Below the pieces are notes generated by a model. The model was not told the origin of the DNA. It did no database searches and worked only from the letters and a program-made list of their open reading frames with translations. Both the position numbers and the translations under genes were made by a program. From Noviherbaspirillum humi (lineage in GTDB: Bacteria > Pseudomonadota > Gammaproteobacteria > Burkholderiales > Burkholderiaceae_D), in assembly GCF_900188095.1 (NCBI RefSeq), contig NZ_FZOT01000004.1, forward strand, positions 270,933 to 334,932: 64,000 nt of DNA, in the 5' to 3' direction. Numbering within the stretch: the first letter of the stretch is position 1; each line of letters opens with the position of its first letter. This document shows, in pieces, positions 46,134 to 55,246 of the stretch.

Positions 46134-47504
46134 TTAGGACTTGACGACGTTGTGCAAGTGACCTGGGTAGACGCCGCGTGTGTCGACGATAACTTTGGCA
46201 TGCTTCTGTATCAAGCCATAGTCAAATGAGCTATGGTTCGTTGCCAGAAGTATCAAGTCATAAGACTCGATTGCTTCGGTGGTCAGATCGACACTTTCCA
46301 GATCGAAGTGATGCTCGCGCATCTTTGGAAAAACCGGGACATGAGGATCGGAATAAGCGATCTCCGCGCCCTTGCTGCGCAATATTTCCATTAGTTTCAC
46401 GGAAGGGGATTCGCGCATGTCGTCGACGTTCTTTTTATAGGCAATTCCCAATATCAGGATCTTGCTGCCCTTGACCGATCGACCACGGTCGTTCAATGCG
46501 CTCGCTACCTTATTGACCACCCATTGCGGCATGTCGTTGTTTATTTCGCCCGCCAATTCAATGAAGCGGGTATGCAAGCCGAACTGGCGTGCTTTCCATG
46601 TCAGATAAAATGGATCGATCGGAATGCAGTGTCCCCCGAGCCCCGGCCCTGGATAGTACGGGGTGAACCCGAACGGTTTGGTAGCCGCCGCATTGATGAC
46701 TTCGTAAATGTCGATATTCATTCGGTCGGCAATGATCTTCATTTCATTGATCAAGCCGATATTAACCGCTCGGTGAATGTTCTCCAGCAGCTTCGTTAAT
46801 TCCGCGGCGCGCGTCGAGCTGACCGGCACCACTTCATCGATGGCAGATGCATACAGGGCGATCCCAGCCCTGCAGCATGCCGGCGTGGCGCCGCCGCATA
46901 CCTTGGGAATGGACCGGGTTTTGAAGTTGGGATTGCCCGGATCTTCGCGTTCAGGAGAAAAAACAAGAAAGATATCCTCACCTACCGTGAAGCCCTTGGA
47001 TTCAATACGAGGGCGCAATTCCTCATCGGTCGTGCCGGGATAGGTTGTGCTTTCCAGAGACAGTACTTGGCCGATGCGCAGGTGTGGTACCAAAGCCTCT
47101 ACCGTACCAAGAATAAAGCTCAGATCGGGCTCCCGATAGGCATTCAAGGGCGTTGGCACACAAATGATGATCGCGTCCACCTCCGAAGCCCTCGAAAAAT
47201 CGGAGCTTGCTTCGGAGCCATTGCGACGCGCATACGCAATCGATTTTTCAGAAATATGTTCGATATAGCTTTCACTATTATTCAGCTTATCCACCTTCCC
47301 TTGCTCGATGTCGAAGCCAATTACCCTAAAGCCTGCATAGGAATACCTCAGCAGCAAAGGCAAACCGACATAGCCGAGTCCCACTATGCCTATCACGGCG
47401 GTGCGGTCTTCGAACTTCGAGACTAAATCATCCAACAGGCTTGATTCACGTTCGACGACAGTTGGTCCCTGTAGCATGCTGCCCTGCTCTTCAAGGTAAG
47501 ACAT
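46134..47504 (-). CDS. wbpA: UDP-N-acetylglucosamine 6-dehydrogenase
   Basis: 456 aa of the UDP-sugar dehydrogenase family. NAD site [13 protein letters not shown] (39-51), catalytic C293 in [14 protein letters not shown], and FSPERE near 183 all match WbpA. It makes UDP-GlcNAcA, the first step to the diacetamido sugar. GAGGAG precedes the ATG. The [13 protein letters not shown] motif near 350 is the family C-terminal signature. Confidence 0.92.
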   Translation of the reverse strand: MSYLEEQGSMLQGPTVVERESSLLDDLVSKFEDRTAVIGIVGLGYVGLPLLLRYSYAGFRVIGFDIEQGKVDKLNNSESYIEHISEKSIAYARRNGSEASSDFSRASEVDAIIICVPTPLNAYREPDLSFILGTVEALVPHLRIGQVLSLESTTYPGTTDEELRPRIESKGFTVGEDIFLVFSPEREDPGNPNFKTRSIPKVCGGATPACCRAGIALYASAIDEVVPVSSTRAAELTKLLENIHRAVNIGLINEMKIIADRMNIDIYEVINAAATKPFGFTPYYPGPGLGGHCIPIDPFYLTWKARQFGLHTRFIELAGEINNDMPQWVVNKVASALNDRGRSVKGSKILILGIAYKKNVDDMRESPSVKLMEILRSKGAEIAYSDPHVPVFPKMREHHFDLESVDLTTEAIESYDLILLATNHSSFDYGLIQKHAKVIVDTRGVYPGHLHNVVKS

Positions 47505-47585
47505 GAATCGCTCCTCTTCTTAATACGCAGTTCCAAGGCGGTGTCTGCAGTTTTTGGTGCTTTGCTTCGACCGGCGATCCCGCGG

Positions 47586-49613
47586 CTAATGCCTCAGGCC
47601 TGTCCGGCCCATCATTCGAATCGGCATGAACGGCAATGTCGGCAAGGTTTCCGTGTCATCTGCCTGGCCCGGCACGAGGGCCGCTTCTTTCGTCGCATCT
47701 CGTGCATAGCCATGAACAAGCTTTCTCACCAAAATCTTCAGCATGGAGGTATCGTTTGTGGCGCAAGCCACCATCAAATAGGCGACTTGTTGTGACAGCA
47801 CGTCAGGTTCGATTACATACTCGGTCGTTGTCATGATGCGAGGATGTCTGCTAGGAATGGCATCATTTCCCGCAAACAGCTCTTCAAAGAGCTTTTCGCC
47901 GGGACGCAGACCAATGAACTGTATTTCAATATCGCCACTAGGATTTTCCGGGCATTTTTCAGTAAGCCCGCACATTGCGATCATCGTTCGCGCAAGGTCG
48001 ACAATCTTTACCGGCGATCCCATGTCCATAACAAATACGTCGCCCCCGGTCGCCATGGCGCCAGCCTGAACGACCAGTTGCGCGGCCTCGGGAATGGACA
48101 TGAAATAGCGCACCACATCGCGGTGGGTTATGGTTATCGGCCCGCCACGCTCGATCTGTTGCTTAAAGAGGGGAACGACAGAACCGGAGGAGCCGAGTAC
48201 ATTACCGAAACGCACGGCACAGAATTTTGTTCCGGACTGCTTGACCGCGGCTGCCTGGAAAATCAGTTCGGCGATGCGTTTGCTGGCGCCCATGATGCTG
48301 GTTGGCCGGACCGCCTTGTCGGTGGAAACGAGCACGCAGGTTTTCACCTTGAATCGCTGGGCGGCATTCGCAACGATTTCCGCACCGAGAATATTGTTGC
48401 GCAATCCTTCCGCCATGTTTCCTTCGACAAGTGGCACGTGCTTGTACGCGGCGGCATGGTAAATGGTGTCAATCTTGTTGTCGGCAACGACTCGGTCAAC
48501 GAGGCGGGCGTCACATACCGAGCCAAGGTGGGCGTGTACGACGGCCCGCGGAAACCGATCCCTCAACTGCTGCTGAATGTTGTAAAGCGCATATTCACAA
48601 TGATCGATCAAGTGCAGTGATAAAGGGTCCAGTGTCAATACCTGCCTACATAGCTCGCTGCCGATCGAGCCACCAGCGCCGGTAACCAGGATGTTCTGGT
48701 GGTGTACGCATTTCTTGAACAGGTGCATGTCAGGCTGGATAGGCTCCCGGCCCAGGAGATCGTCGACTTTCAGGTCCCGGATGGAGCGCGTCGTGATGTG
48801 CTCATCGGCCAGTTCCATCAAATTGTAGAGCGTCTTCACCTGCGCGCCCGATTTCTGTGCATTGGCAATGATCGCTTTGCGCTGCTCCGGCGTTGCGGAG
48901 GGAATGGCGATGATGATCAGGTCGATGTGATGGTGTGCTACGACATCAACCACGAGGTCCGGAGAAAACACCCGCAGTCCGGCAACATTGCGGTTTTTCA
49001 GTACCGATTTGTCGTCGAAAAAGCAGGCAAGCCTATATTTATCGCTGACGCGAATGGCGCGCGCGAGCTTGACCCCAGCTTCACCGGCGCCATAAACGGC
49101 AACCAGCGGTCCCATGCGCTTGCGTTTTTCGAATTGACTGTCCCGCAGAAGCGCACGTGCCGTCATCCGTGACATGACCACATGGGAAAATGCGACGAAC
49201 CAGTAGATCATCAACGCGTTGTGCGGAATCTTCAAGTAATTGAAATAGGAGGACAAGAGGTAGATCGGCGCGATAGCAAGCGCAAGTCCGATTCCGGCTG
49301 CAATGAGGAGGCATTGATCAATGAAGCGGACTACCGCGCCGTACAGTCCTGTTGCGGCAAATGCGCCGATGGTGATCGCCGTTACCAGCAGATACGGCAG
49401 CAGGCCGTACCGTGTGATGGCTTGTGCCTCTCCAACCCTCAACAACAAGGCAAGCATGAAGCATGCAGGTAACGCCACCAAATCGACCAACAACATAAGG
49501 CCGATTTTGGCAGGTCTGCTCATTTCAACCATCTTTACGCTAAACGGGTTACTCGATGCGCTTGCCAATAGCATAATTTTTGTCGCCAGATCCGATCTCG
49601 ATATCCTGCTCAT
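47586..49613 (-). CDS. wbpM: WbpM/FlaA1-type UDP-GlcNAc 4,6-dehydratase with membrane domain
   Basis: 675 aa. Four N-terminal membrane helices (PAKIGLMLLVDLVALPACFMLA onward), a Rossmann domain at about 150-260, then the SDR catalytic domain with TGAGGSIGSELCRQ, AAYKHVPLVE and the STDKAVRPTSIMGASKR catalytic stretch with SMK triad. The enzyme makes UDP-4-keto-6-deoxy-GlcNAc. Starts at 49613, 49532 and 49523 are all possible; none has a strong ribosome site. Downstream genes give the amination and transfer of such a sugar. Confidence 0.85.
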   Translation of the reverse strand: MSRISRSDLATKIMLLASASSNPFSVKMVEMSRPAKIGLMLLVDLVALPACFMLALLLRVGEAQAITRYGLLPYLLVTAITIGAFAATGLYGAVVRFIDQCLLIAAGIGLALAIAPIYLLSSYFNYLKIPHNALMIYWFVAFSHVVMSRMTARALLRDSQFEKRKRMGPLVAVYGAGEAGVKLARAIRVSDKYRLACFFDDKSVLKNRNVAGLRVFSPDLVVDVVAHHHIDLIIIAIPSATPEQRKAIIANAQKSGAQVKTLYNLMELADEHITTRSIRDLKVDDLLGREPIQPDMHLFKKCVHHQNILVTGAGGSIGSELCRQVLTLDPLSLHLIDHCEYALYNIQQQLRDRFPRAVVHAHLGSVCDARLVDRVVADNKIDTIYHAAAYKHVPLVEGNMAEGLRNNILGAEIVANAAQRFKVKTCVLVSTDKAVRPTSIMGASKRIAELIFQAAAVKQSGTKFCAVRFGNVLGSSGSVVPLFKQQIERGGPITITHRDVVRYFMSIPEAAQLVVQAGAMATGGDVFVMDMGSPVKIVDLARTMIAMCGLTEKCPENPSGDIEIQFIGLRPGEKLFEELFAGNDAIPSRHPRIMTTTEYVIEPDVLSQQVAYLMVACATNDTSMLKILVRKLVHGYARDATKEAALVPGQADDTETLPTLPFMPIRMMGRTGLRH

Positions 49614-49864
49614 TGATCGCCAACGTCGCTGTGTGCCGGCTCATTATCAATTTAGTTGCTGGCGCTAAAAAAATAAGTCCGAATTTTCGATGGGTGCGCC
49701 GCGGAAGACGAGATTTACTTCCAGTTTTTCGATGTTTGTTTATGCAAAAGGCTGGAAGCGGGAAATCGATGGGTACATCATCGGATTAGCAGCTATCCGG
49801 GGATCATGGAGGCCCTGCGAAGTAGGTTTTTGGCGAGCACGTCAGCAACGTGACTTTCACTGCC

Positions 49865-51403
49865 TCATGGAATGCCGACCGCTACCAAGCTAGCCTGAAA
49901 GGCGAATTGGGTAAGCGCTGTTATTCGACCATCTTCGTTGTCGGAGAAGCTTGGGTAGTATTTGGCAATGAAGGCCTTGCTTTCCCGGCTTTCATCTCGC
50001 AAAAGCCAGTACAGCGCCTTTGCCGGCAAGCCGATTTCAGGACGATATCGGGTCCAAGCCGCATATCCGCCTGTTGCAAAGGCGTCTGTCAGTCCATAGG
50101 GAGGGTATCCTTCCCTGCATTCGCCTGTCCCATTGTCATACGCAACCCGAAACCAGCCGTTCGCTCCGCTCCAATAATTCGCAAACAGGGGTTTGGCCAC
50201 ATCGCCATTCCAGATCACCGCGAGCAGATTATTGGCAAAGCTGGTTGCCAAATCGTTGCCGGGCAAGTCGTCCCTGGAGAGAGCAAATAGGATTTGCAGC
50301 GCCTCCCGATTGCGCCCTATCGCATCCAGCGCAGGCACCAGACGGCGTGCATGACTGAAGTCCCACCCAGTATCCTGTCGTCTGGTAACCGCGCTTGGCG
50401 AAATTTGCAACTCCGGTTTTTGCGTGCTGCCAGCCTCCTTGCCTATCGTGCATAACGCCGGTTTTTTTTCGTTCTCGTACCCTGCATATTGATTGTCCGC
50501 ATACAACCGCCAGTAACCACGGTCAATGTCAGCAACGTCAACCGGTCCAATTCGGCTGAAAGGCAAATGCCGAATCGTGACGCGTGACTTGAATAGTCGA
50601 AGCAATGCTTTCAAATGAGCCCGTTGCCTCTCAGCGAAACCAGAAGGCAAAGCGGCTGCAGCCGGGCTCAAGTTCCGGACGATTCCCGATAGCTCAGAAT
50701 AGATGGTGATCATCCATAGGGATTTATCGGTGAAAAAGAGTGCTGATGATGAATTGGTAACGTCATCCGCGCTTGCAGCAGCCTGCCATTTGAGACGGTA
50801 CACGGTGACCCACCCGCCCCAGCGAAGCAAGTGATCTGCAGCGACGCTAACCGTTTCCTTGATGAAGGCCTTGTCTTCCCGGGTAAGGGACCGTTCCTGA
50901 ATTGCGAGCGCATTCGCAACCGAGGCTGCCATCGCCAGAAACTGGACGCTACATAGAATGACCTCGTTATCGAGCAGATGATTTTTGTTGGTGCACACGC
51001 TTCCCCCTCGACAAATCCAACGCCGGCCCGGCGAGAGAGCGGTACCTTCGGTTAGTGCCGAGTAGCTCTTATTGATCAGCTCAGCAACTTCCCGGAGGCG
51101 ATGCGTACGATGGCAGCGCCGTGCCATCAACACCATGTTGTGCGCAAAAATCTCGAAGTCATATAGCGCGTAAACGTCTCCGTGGTTCAATAAGCGGTGC
51201 TCTAGGAGATCCTGCTGAAGATAGCGCTTAACGCTTGTCTCCCAACTCGTCCAGACCGCTTGCTCGACTTCGCCGCCACATATGAAAATTCCAGCCTCAG
51301 CAGGACGATTGCCACGATCAAGCTCAAGCGATCGTAGGTCGGCGCTTAAACCATATCCTCCCCATGACGCCAATATCAGAAAGAAACCCAGCGCCCTTAC
51401 CAT
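49865..51403 (-). CDS. Unknown secreted protein of the polysaccharide locus
   Basis: 512 aa from an ATG at 51403 (a TTG at 51439 is in frame). A signal or anchor helix (ALGFFLILASWGGYGL) is followed by a helical domain of about 470 residues rich in Trp and Tyr, with repeated hydrophobic helices (YDFEIFAHNMVLMARRCH, VILCSVQFLAMAASVANALA, HLKALLRLFKS). Cysteines at ICGG, ICRGG and VCTN may form disulfides. The helical-repeat look is reminiscent of (alpha/alpha)-toroid lyases or epimerases, but no catalytic motif is recognised. Lies between wbpM and wzy. Confidence 0.6.
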   Translation of the reverse strand: MVRALGFFLILASWGGYGLSADLRSLELDRGNRPAEAGIFICGGEVEQAVWTSWETSVKRYLQQDLLEHRLLNHGDVYALYDFEIFAHNMVLMARRCHRTHRLREVAELINKSYSALTEGTALSPGRRWICRGGSVCTNKNHLLDNEVILCSVQFLAMAASVANALAIQERSLTREDKAFIKETVSVAADHLLRWGGWVTVYRLKWQAAASADDVTNSSSALFFTDKSLWMITIYSELSGIVRNLSPAAAALPSGFAERQRAHLKALLRLFKSRVTIRHLPFSRIGPVDVADIDRGYWRLYADNQYAGYENEKKPALCTIGKEAGSTQKPELQISPSAVTRRQDTGWDFSHARRLVPALDAIGRNREALQILFALSRDDLPGNDLATSFANNLLAVIWNGDVAKPLFANYWSGANGWFRVAYDNGTGECREGYPPYGLTDAFATGGYAAWTRYRPEIGLPAKALYWLLRDESRESKAFIAKYYPSFSDNEDGRITALTQFAFQASLVAVGIP

Positions 51404-51467
51404 GGCGGCCACTTTAGATGCTCTTTTCTTGCCGTTCAACGGAAGACATTTTAACCATCGCCCAGCG

Positions 51468-52859
51468 TCAAGACCTTTTCAGATAGGTGTTGTGCTCTCT
51501 TGGATTTAACAACGCACCTTTTTGAACTGTGCTTGATGGCTTCACCCCGGATCGCATCCTGACTAGCTCCGCATAGTCATTCGGTGAGCGATTTCGGAAA
51601 CATGCAATCAGTATCATGTTTGCCCACAAGCCATGCGTGAGGAATGTAGTTGGCAGGTCCGAGGAGGTAATGAGCGAGAATATTGGAATGACGGTCGCGG
51701 CAGTAACTAATTCAACGCCTCGATCACCGGCTTTACGCGCACAAGAATCAACGTACTTGAATATAACGGCGGTCATGGCCGCATAAAGGAGCATGCCAGC
51801 GAAGCCCGCATGCATATAGCCGCTTCCGATCCACCCAGTATTGGCGCCGGTCAGGTCACTATTGAAGTAGTACCTTCCGATCATATGGGGCGCGTCAAGC
51901 GGATAGGGATAACGCAAAAGACCAAGTGTGATCTTGCTGTCTGAGAAAAGTACCCAGTCATGGCTCGAAAAAAATTCGTGATACATGTAGTTGATTTCGG
52001 GAGGTAGAAAGAACATTCTTGCGAGCATCAAGGTTCCGAGCCACCCAAATAATCCGTCACTGTTCTCCAGGTTGAACGCCAGCCAAAAGTCTCCGATTGA
52101 AAGCAGTATTACCAGCAAGATTCCCAGATTAAATTTGATCGTAAGACTTTTGCTCGAGGAAATGAGATAGATGAAGAGGACAAGAAAAGGATTGAACAAC
52201 GGCGCCTTGTTTGCGGTGAGCCCAAAAATGAGAAATCCGAAGATCACGTAGAGCGACGCGAACACATACTTTCTGTACAAAAGTGACAATACCAGTCCGA
52301 TAGGCACGACGACTTTCCCCATAGGAGGAGAAATATACCCAAATATGCCTGGCAGATTGTCCGCCGCATCCGTTCGAAAGTCATAAACCTTGGATAAGTC
52401 GAAATTGAGATAAGCAGCGCCCCCCATTGCAAAGATCGAGCCCAGGTATATCAGTACCATGAACAGCAACAAGCGCTGCAAGGCATCCATACTTAGGAAG
52501 AAGGATCGCGGGCGATCGATTTTTATGAACCGCAATAAGCCAACGGAAAAGACGAAGGCCGTAACGACCTGCGCCGGATATTCCCAGCTTTTTCCCTCTG
52601 CATAAAACAATACCATCATCGGAATCAATATAAAAACCATAGTCAACTGGAAGAACAGTGTTGATGGTTTTTTGAAAGTTGCGGGAATGATGATCGACAA
52701 TATTATGATCGCGATCACTGCAGCATACCCATTTGTGATGTCTGGCTGAAATACATACCCTTCATAACCATATAAGGGCACAATGAAGTTTTCATATCCG
52801 AAGGTCAAGGCTACGAACATAGCCAGATTCAGGAGTAGGAGCATGAATCGGCGGTACAT
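51468..52859 (-). CDS. wzy: Wzy-like polysaccharide polymerase
   Basis: 463 aa with about 12 hydrophobic segments and a large periplasmic loop near 290-350 (MYHEFFSSHDW, YPYPLDAPHMIGRYYFNS), the normal place for the Wzy active loop. Sequence is divergent, as usual for this family; the call rests on topology and position. Its ATG shares one base with the deacetylase stop. Joins repeat units delivered by the Wzx flippase. Confidence 0.7.
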   Translation of the reverse strand: MYRRFMLLLLNLAMFVALTFGYENFIVPLYGYEGYVFQPDITNGYAAVIAIIILSIIIPATFKKPSTLFFQLTMVFILIPMMVLFYAEGKSWEYPAQVVTAFVFSVGLLRFIKIDRPRSFFLSMDALQRLLLFMVLIYLGSIFAMGGAAYLNFDLSKVYDFRTDAADNLPGIFGYISPPMGKVVVPIGLVLSLLYRKYVFASLYVIFGFLIFGLTANKAPLFNPFLVLFIYLISSSKSLTIKFNLGILLVILLSIGDFWLAFNLENSDGLFGWLGTLMLARMFFLPPEINYMYHEFFSSHDWVLFSDSKITLGLLRYPYPLDAPHMIGRYYFNSDLTGANTGWIGSGYMHAGFAGMLLYAAMTAVIFKYVDSCARKAGDRGVELVTAATVIPIFSLITSSDLPTTFLTHGLWANMILIACFRNRSPNDYAELVRMRSGVKPSSTVQKGALLNPREHNTYLKRS

Positions 52860-54232
52860 TATTTGACCACCTCACAATAAAGCGATCTTGCGGCGAGGCT
52901 TTCCAGGCTCGAGTTATGCCATAACAATGAAAACCTGCCCTTCATTTCCCGTACTGCATTGTTCAATTTGTTGATGTGCTCTAACGCTTCATTCGTAAAA
53001 CCATATCCCATATAGGAAGTCACCGAGCAGTCCATACATATCAATGGCTGCTGCTTGACCTCCAGCGGCTGACGGCTATGCAGATCGAACATGGTGAATT
53101 CCATGCAAGTACCGCAACGAAATCCGGTGTGATCTGCAAAACCAAGAGTGCTGTCGTAACGCAGACCGGTCGCATTCCATACCGCCGGTGTTATCGTCGA
53201 CCACCTTAGATAGTGATTTCTCCCGCCATTGATGTTCTGTTTGACATGCGCCTTGTCCAGGGCCTCTCGCAGTCTTGACAATCCGGAAAGCGTGGTTCCT
53301 ACGCTCTGATATGAGCGGTATCCCGGGTGTAGACCGATCTCATGTCTACGGTCGTCGATTCTCTTCATCATCGCCGCTACCGCACCACTGGTGATTTCGC
53401 ATGTATCATCAAAGAGCGGGTCGGTGATTTCAGGCAAAAAATTGAATACGACCGCATTGCCGGCTTTCTCATTGATGTCCATGATCCAATCAACTGCCAG
53501 ATAGTATGGATCGCGGTGCCAGTCTCCGAATCGATGGGACAGATAATTCTTAAATGGCCCCAACATCGCCATAGGGTGGCGGTCATGCACAACTTTGCCT
53601 ACCGTCGAGCGAACCATTCGATTGAATGATTTTGCCGAGGGATGCAAGGGATAATCGACGTCGCAGCTGACGATCATCTTGTATTGCTTAGGACGACGCT
53701 TGAGTTGCGGCCATAGATGCGACATCGCGGACCATAGTATCTCGACGTACTCGTCAATGACCGGACGGTCAAGGAAACCTTCTTGAAAGGCGAGCGACGC
53801 CTTCGCGGGAAACCTATCATGTATATCGCGCTCCTTGCTCACCGCTTCTTCATACCTGGACAACATATAAAAGGCAGAGCCGAAGACATCAATCCCAAGG
53901 GATGCAGATCCCACGTTAGCGTGGAACCCCGGCTGCCCGAAGATGATGGGGACAAATGGTGAAATCAGTTTAGGATCCAGATTGCTGGTTGCCGGCAGAA
54001 ACCACCATTTCACTGGCTGCGAGGGAAGGGTTTTCGGGCTGAGCCATTCCACGCTTGCCATCCGGAAGAATACGTCCGGCAGCTCAAGCACTTTGTTCTC
54101 GGCGCTAATCCTAACCGACGCATGGTGATCGAACTGCACTTGATGATCGATGCCAAGGAACTCATGGAACAATACAGAGCTTATCCACCGGCGTTCCTGT
54201 CGACATCCCTCTGGAAACGTCAAGGTGAACAT
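52859..54232 (-). CDS. Polysaccharide-deacetylase-like protein (DUF7033-type N-terminus)
   Basis: 457 aa. The N-terminal half (FGQPGFHANVGSASLGIDVFGSAFYMLSRYEE in parts) is the leader domain seen with this class. The C-terminal half has metal-site elements of polysaccharide deacetylases: VSCDVDYP, EIGLHPGYRS, then NGGRNHYLRW and SLLWHNSS. ATG at 54232 is coupled to the acyltransferase stop (TGATG) with AAGGAGGA in front. It may deacetylate the glycan or a precursor; no signal peptide is seen. Confidence 0.75.
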   Translation of the reverse strand: MFTLTFPEGCRQERRWISSVLFHEFLGIDHQVQFDHHASVRISAENKVLELPDVFFRMASVEWLSPKTLPSQPVKWWFLPATSNLDPKLISPFVPIIFGQPGFHANVGSASLGIDVFGSAFYMLSRYEEAVSKERDIHDRFPAKASLAFQEGFLDRPVIDEYVEILWSAMSHLWPQLKRRPKQYKMIVSCDVDYPLHPSAKSFNRMVRSTVGKVVHDRHPMAMLGPFKNYLSHRFGDWHRDPYYLAVDWIMDINEKAGNAVVFNFLPEITDPLFDDTCEITSGAVAAMMKRIDDRRHEIGLHPGYRSYQSVGTTLSGLSRLREALDKAHVKQNINGGRNHYLRWSTITPAVWNATGLRYDSTLGFADHTGFRCGTCMEFTMFDLHSRQPLEVKQQPLICMDCSVTSYMGYGFTNEALEHINKLNNAVREMKGRFSLLWHNSSLESLAARSLYCEVVK

Positions 54233-55209
54233 CACTCCTCCTTGATCCCCGATTGCAGGGCTCGCCTTACCCGGAGCAGACGGGACGGCATTTTGCTGAT
54301 GTTGAAATAAGGCGTCTGAACTGCACCGAAGTGACGAACGAAACGCTCGACTGGCTGCAACATCGATCCCTCGAAATCAAACTTCTGCGTTACGCGGGCT
54401 GCATCCTGAATTGCCTGCCAAAGGCACAGGCTCAACGCGCCACTGGAACGCAGTGCGGGATCGGAACCGTTGATCAAGCCGTATGCGCTGTTCTTGTCCC
54501 ACACCACATAGCATCCCGCATGCCTCCGTCCCTCGCGGTCAACTGCAATGTAGTATTTACGGCAGTTTTGCTTCTGGCATGCCTCATCGATCCGGCGAAC
54601 ATACTCGTCCGAGTAGGGCACCTTCAATCCTTGTCTCTGAAACGTCATGCGGTTCAAGGATAGAAAGTCGGACAATGGCAAGTCGTCGCGCAGTGTAATC
54701 TGATGCCGCTCGGATGCCGACTTGCAGTTGCGTCGGACATTGTTATGAAAGCCCGCCCAAACATTGCCCATGTCTTGCAAGTCATTCAGTATGTAGGTGT
54801 AACGCGTAGTTTGCTGGAATCCCTGCCAGCAGAATGGCAGCCAGTTTGTTTGGCTGTAATGCCAGTTTTGAGTGAAGTAATCGAAGCGCGGTAACTGTGC
54901 GATCAGTTCTTCCATCATTTCCTGGTCCTGTGAAAGCCTTTTTGCATGACTAGCATTTTCATTTAGCGGACGCAACCATGGACCAAGTGTTTGGGTCAGC
55001 GCAGGCTGACTAACCACTTTCATGCCGAACTTTCTACGCATGACGTAAGGCATGGAGGCCTTGATTTGTCCACCGCTGGTCACCAGCGCGACGTTCCAGT
55101 TCTCGTCTCCCGCGGTAGCGTCTAGCCACCACGCTCGCGAAAAAATTGGAATGGACTCTTCCTTTGCAGAGATTTCGCGATACTGGTCCTTTGCGGATTT
55201 CAAAGCCAA
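54232..55209 (-). CDS. GNAT/FemAB-like acyltransferase
   Basis: 325 aa. N-terminal IPIFSRAWWLDATAG and the ending KFDFEGSMLQPVERFVRHFGA are typical of FemAB-like GNAT proteins of polysaccharide loci. The start is uncertain: TTG at 55209 or a TTG two codons in, with AAGGGG near both. Could N-acylate an amino sugar. It ends inside the deacetylase start. Confidence 0.72.
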   Translation of the reverse strand: MALKSAKDQYREISAKEESIPIFSRAWWLDATAGDENWNVALVTSGGQIKASMPYVMRRKFGMKVVSQPALTQTLGPWLRPLNENASHAKRLSQDQEMMEELIAQLPRFDYFTQNWHYSQTNWLPFCWQGFQQTTRYTYILNDLQDMGNVWAGFHNNVRRNCKSASERHQITLRDDLPLSDFLSLNRMTFQRQGLKVPYSDEYVRRIDEACQKQNCRKYYIAVDREGRRHAGCYVVWDKNSAYGLINGSDPALRSSGALSLCLWQAIQDAARVTQKFDFEGSMLQPVERFVRHFGAVQTPYFNISKMPSRLLRVRRALQSGIKEE

Positions 55210-55246
55210 CCCCTTGCCAATGCTAATTGCCGCATACTTTAGCGAT

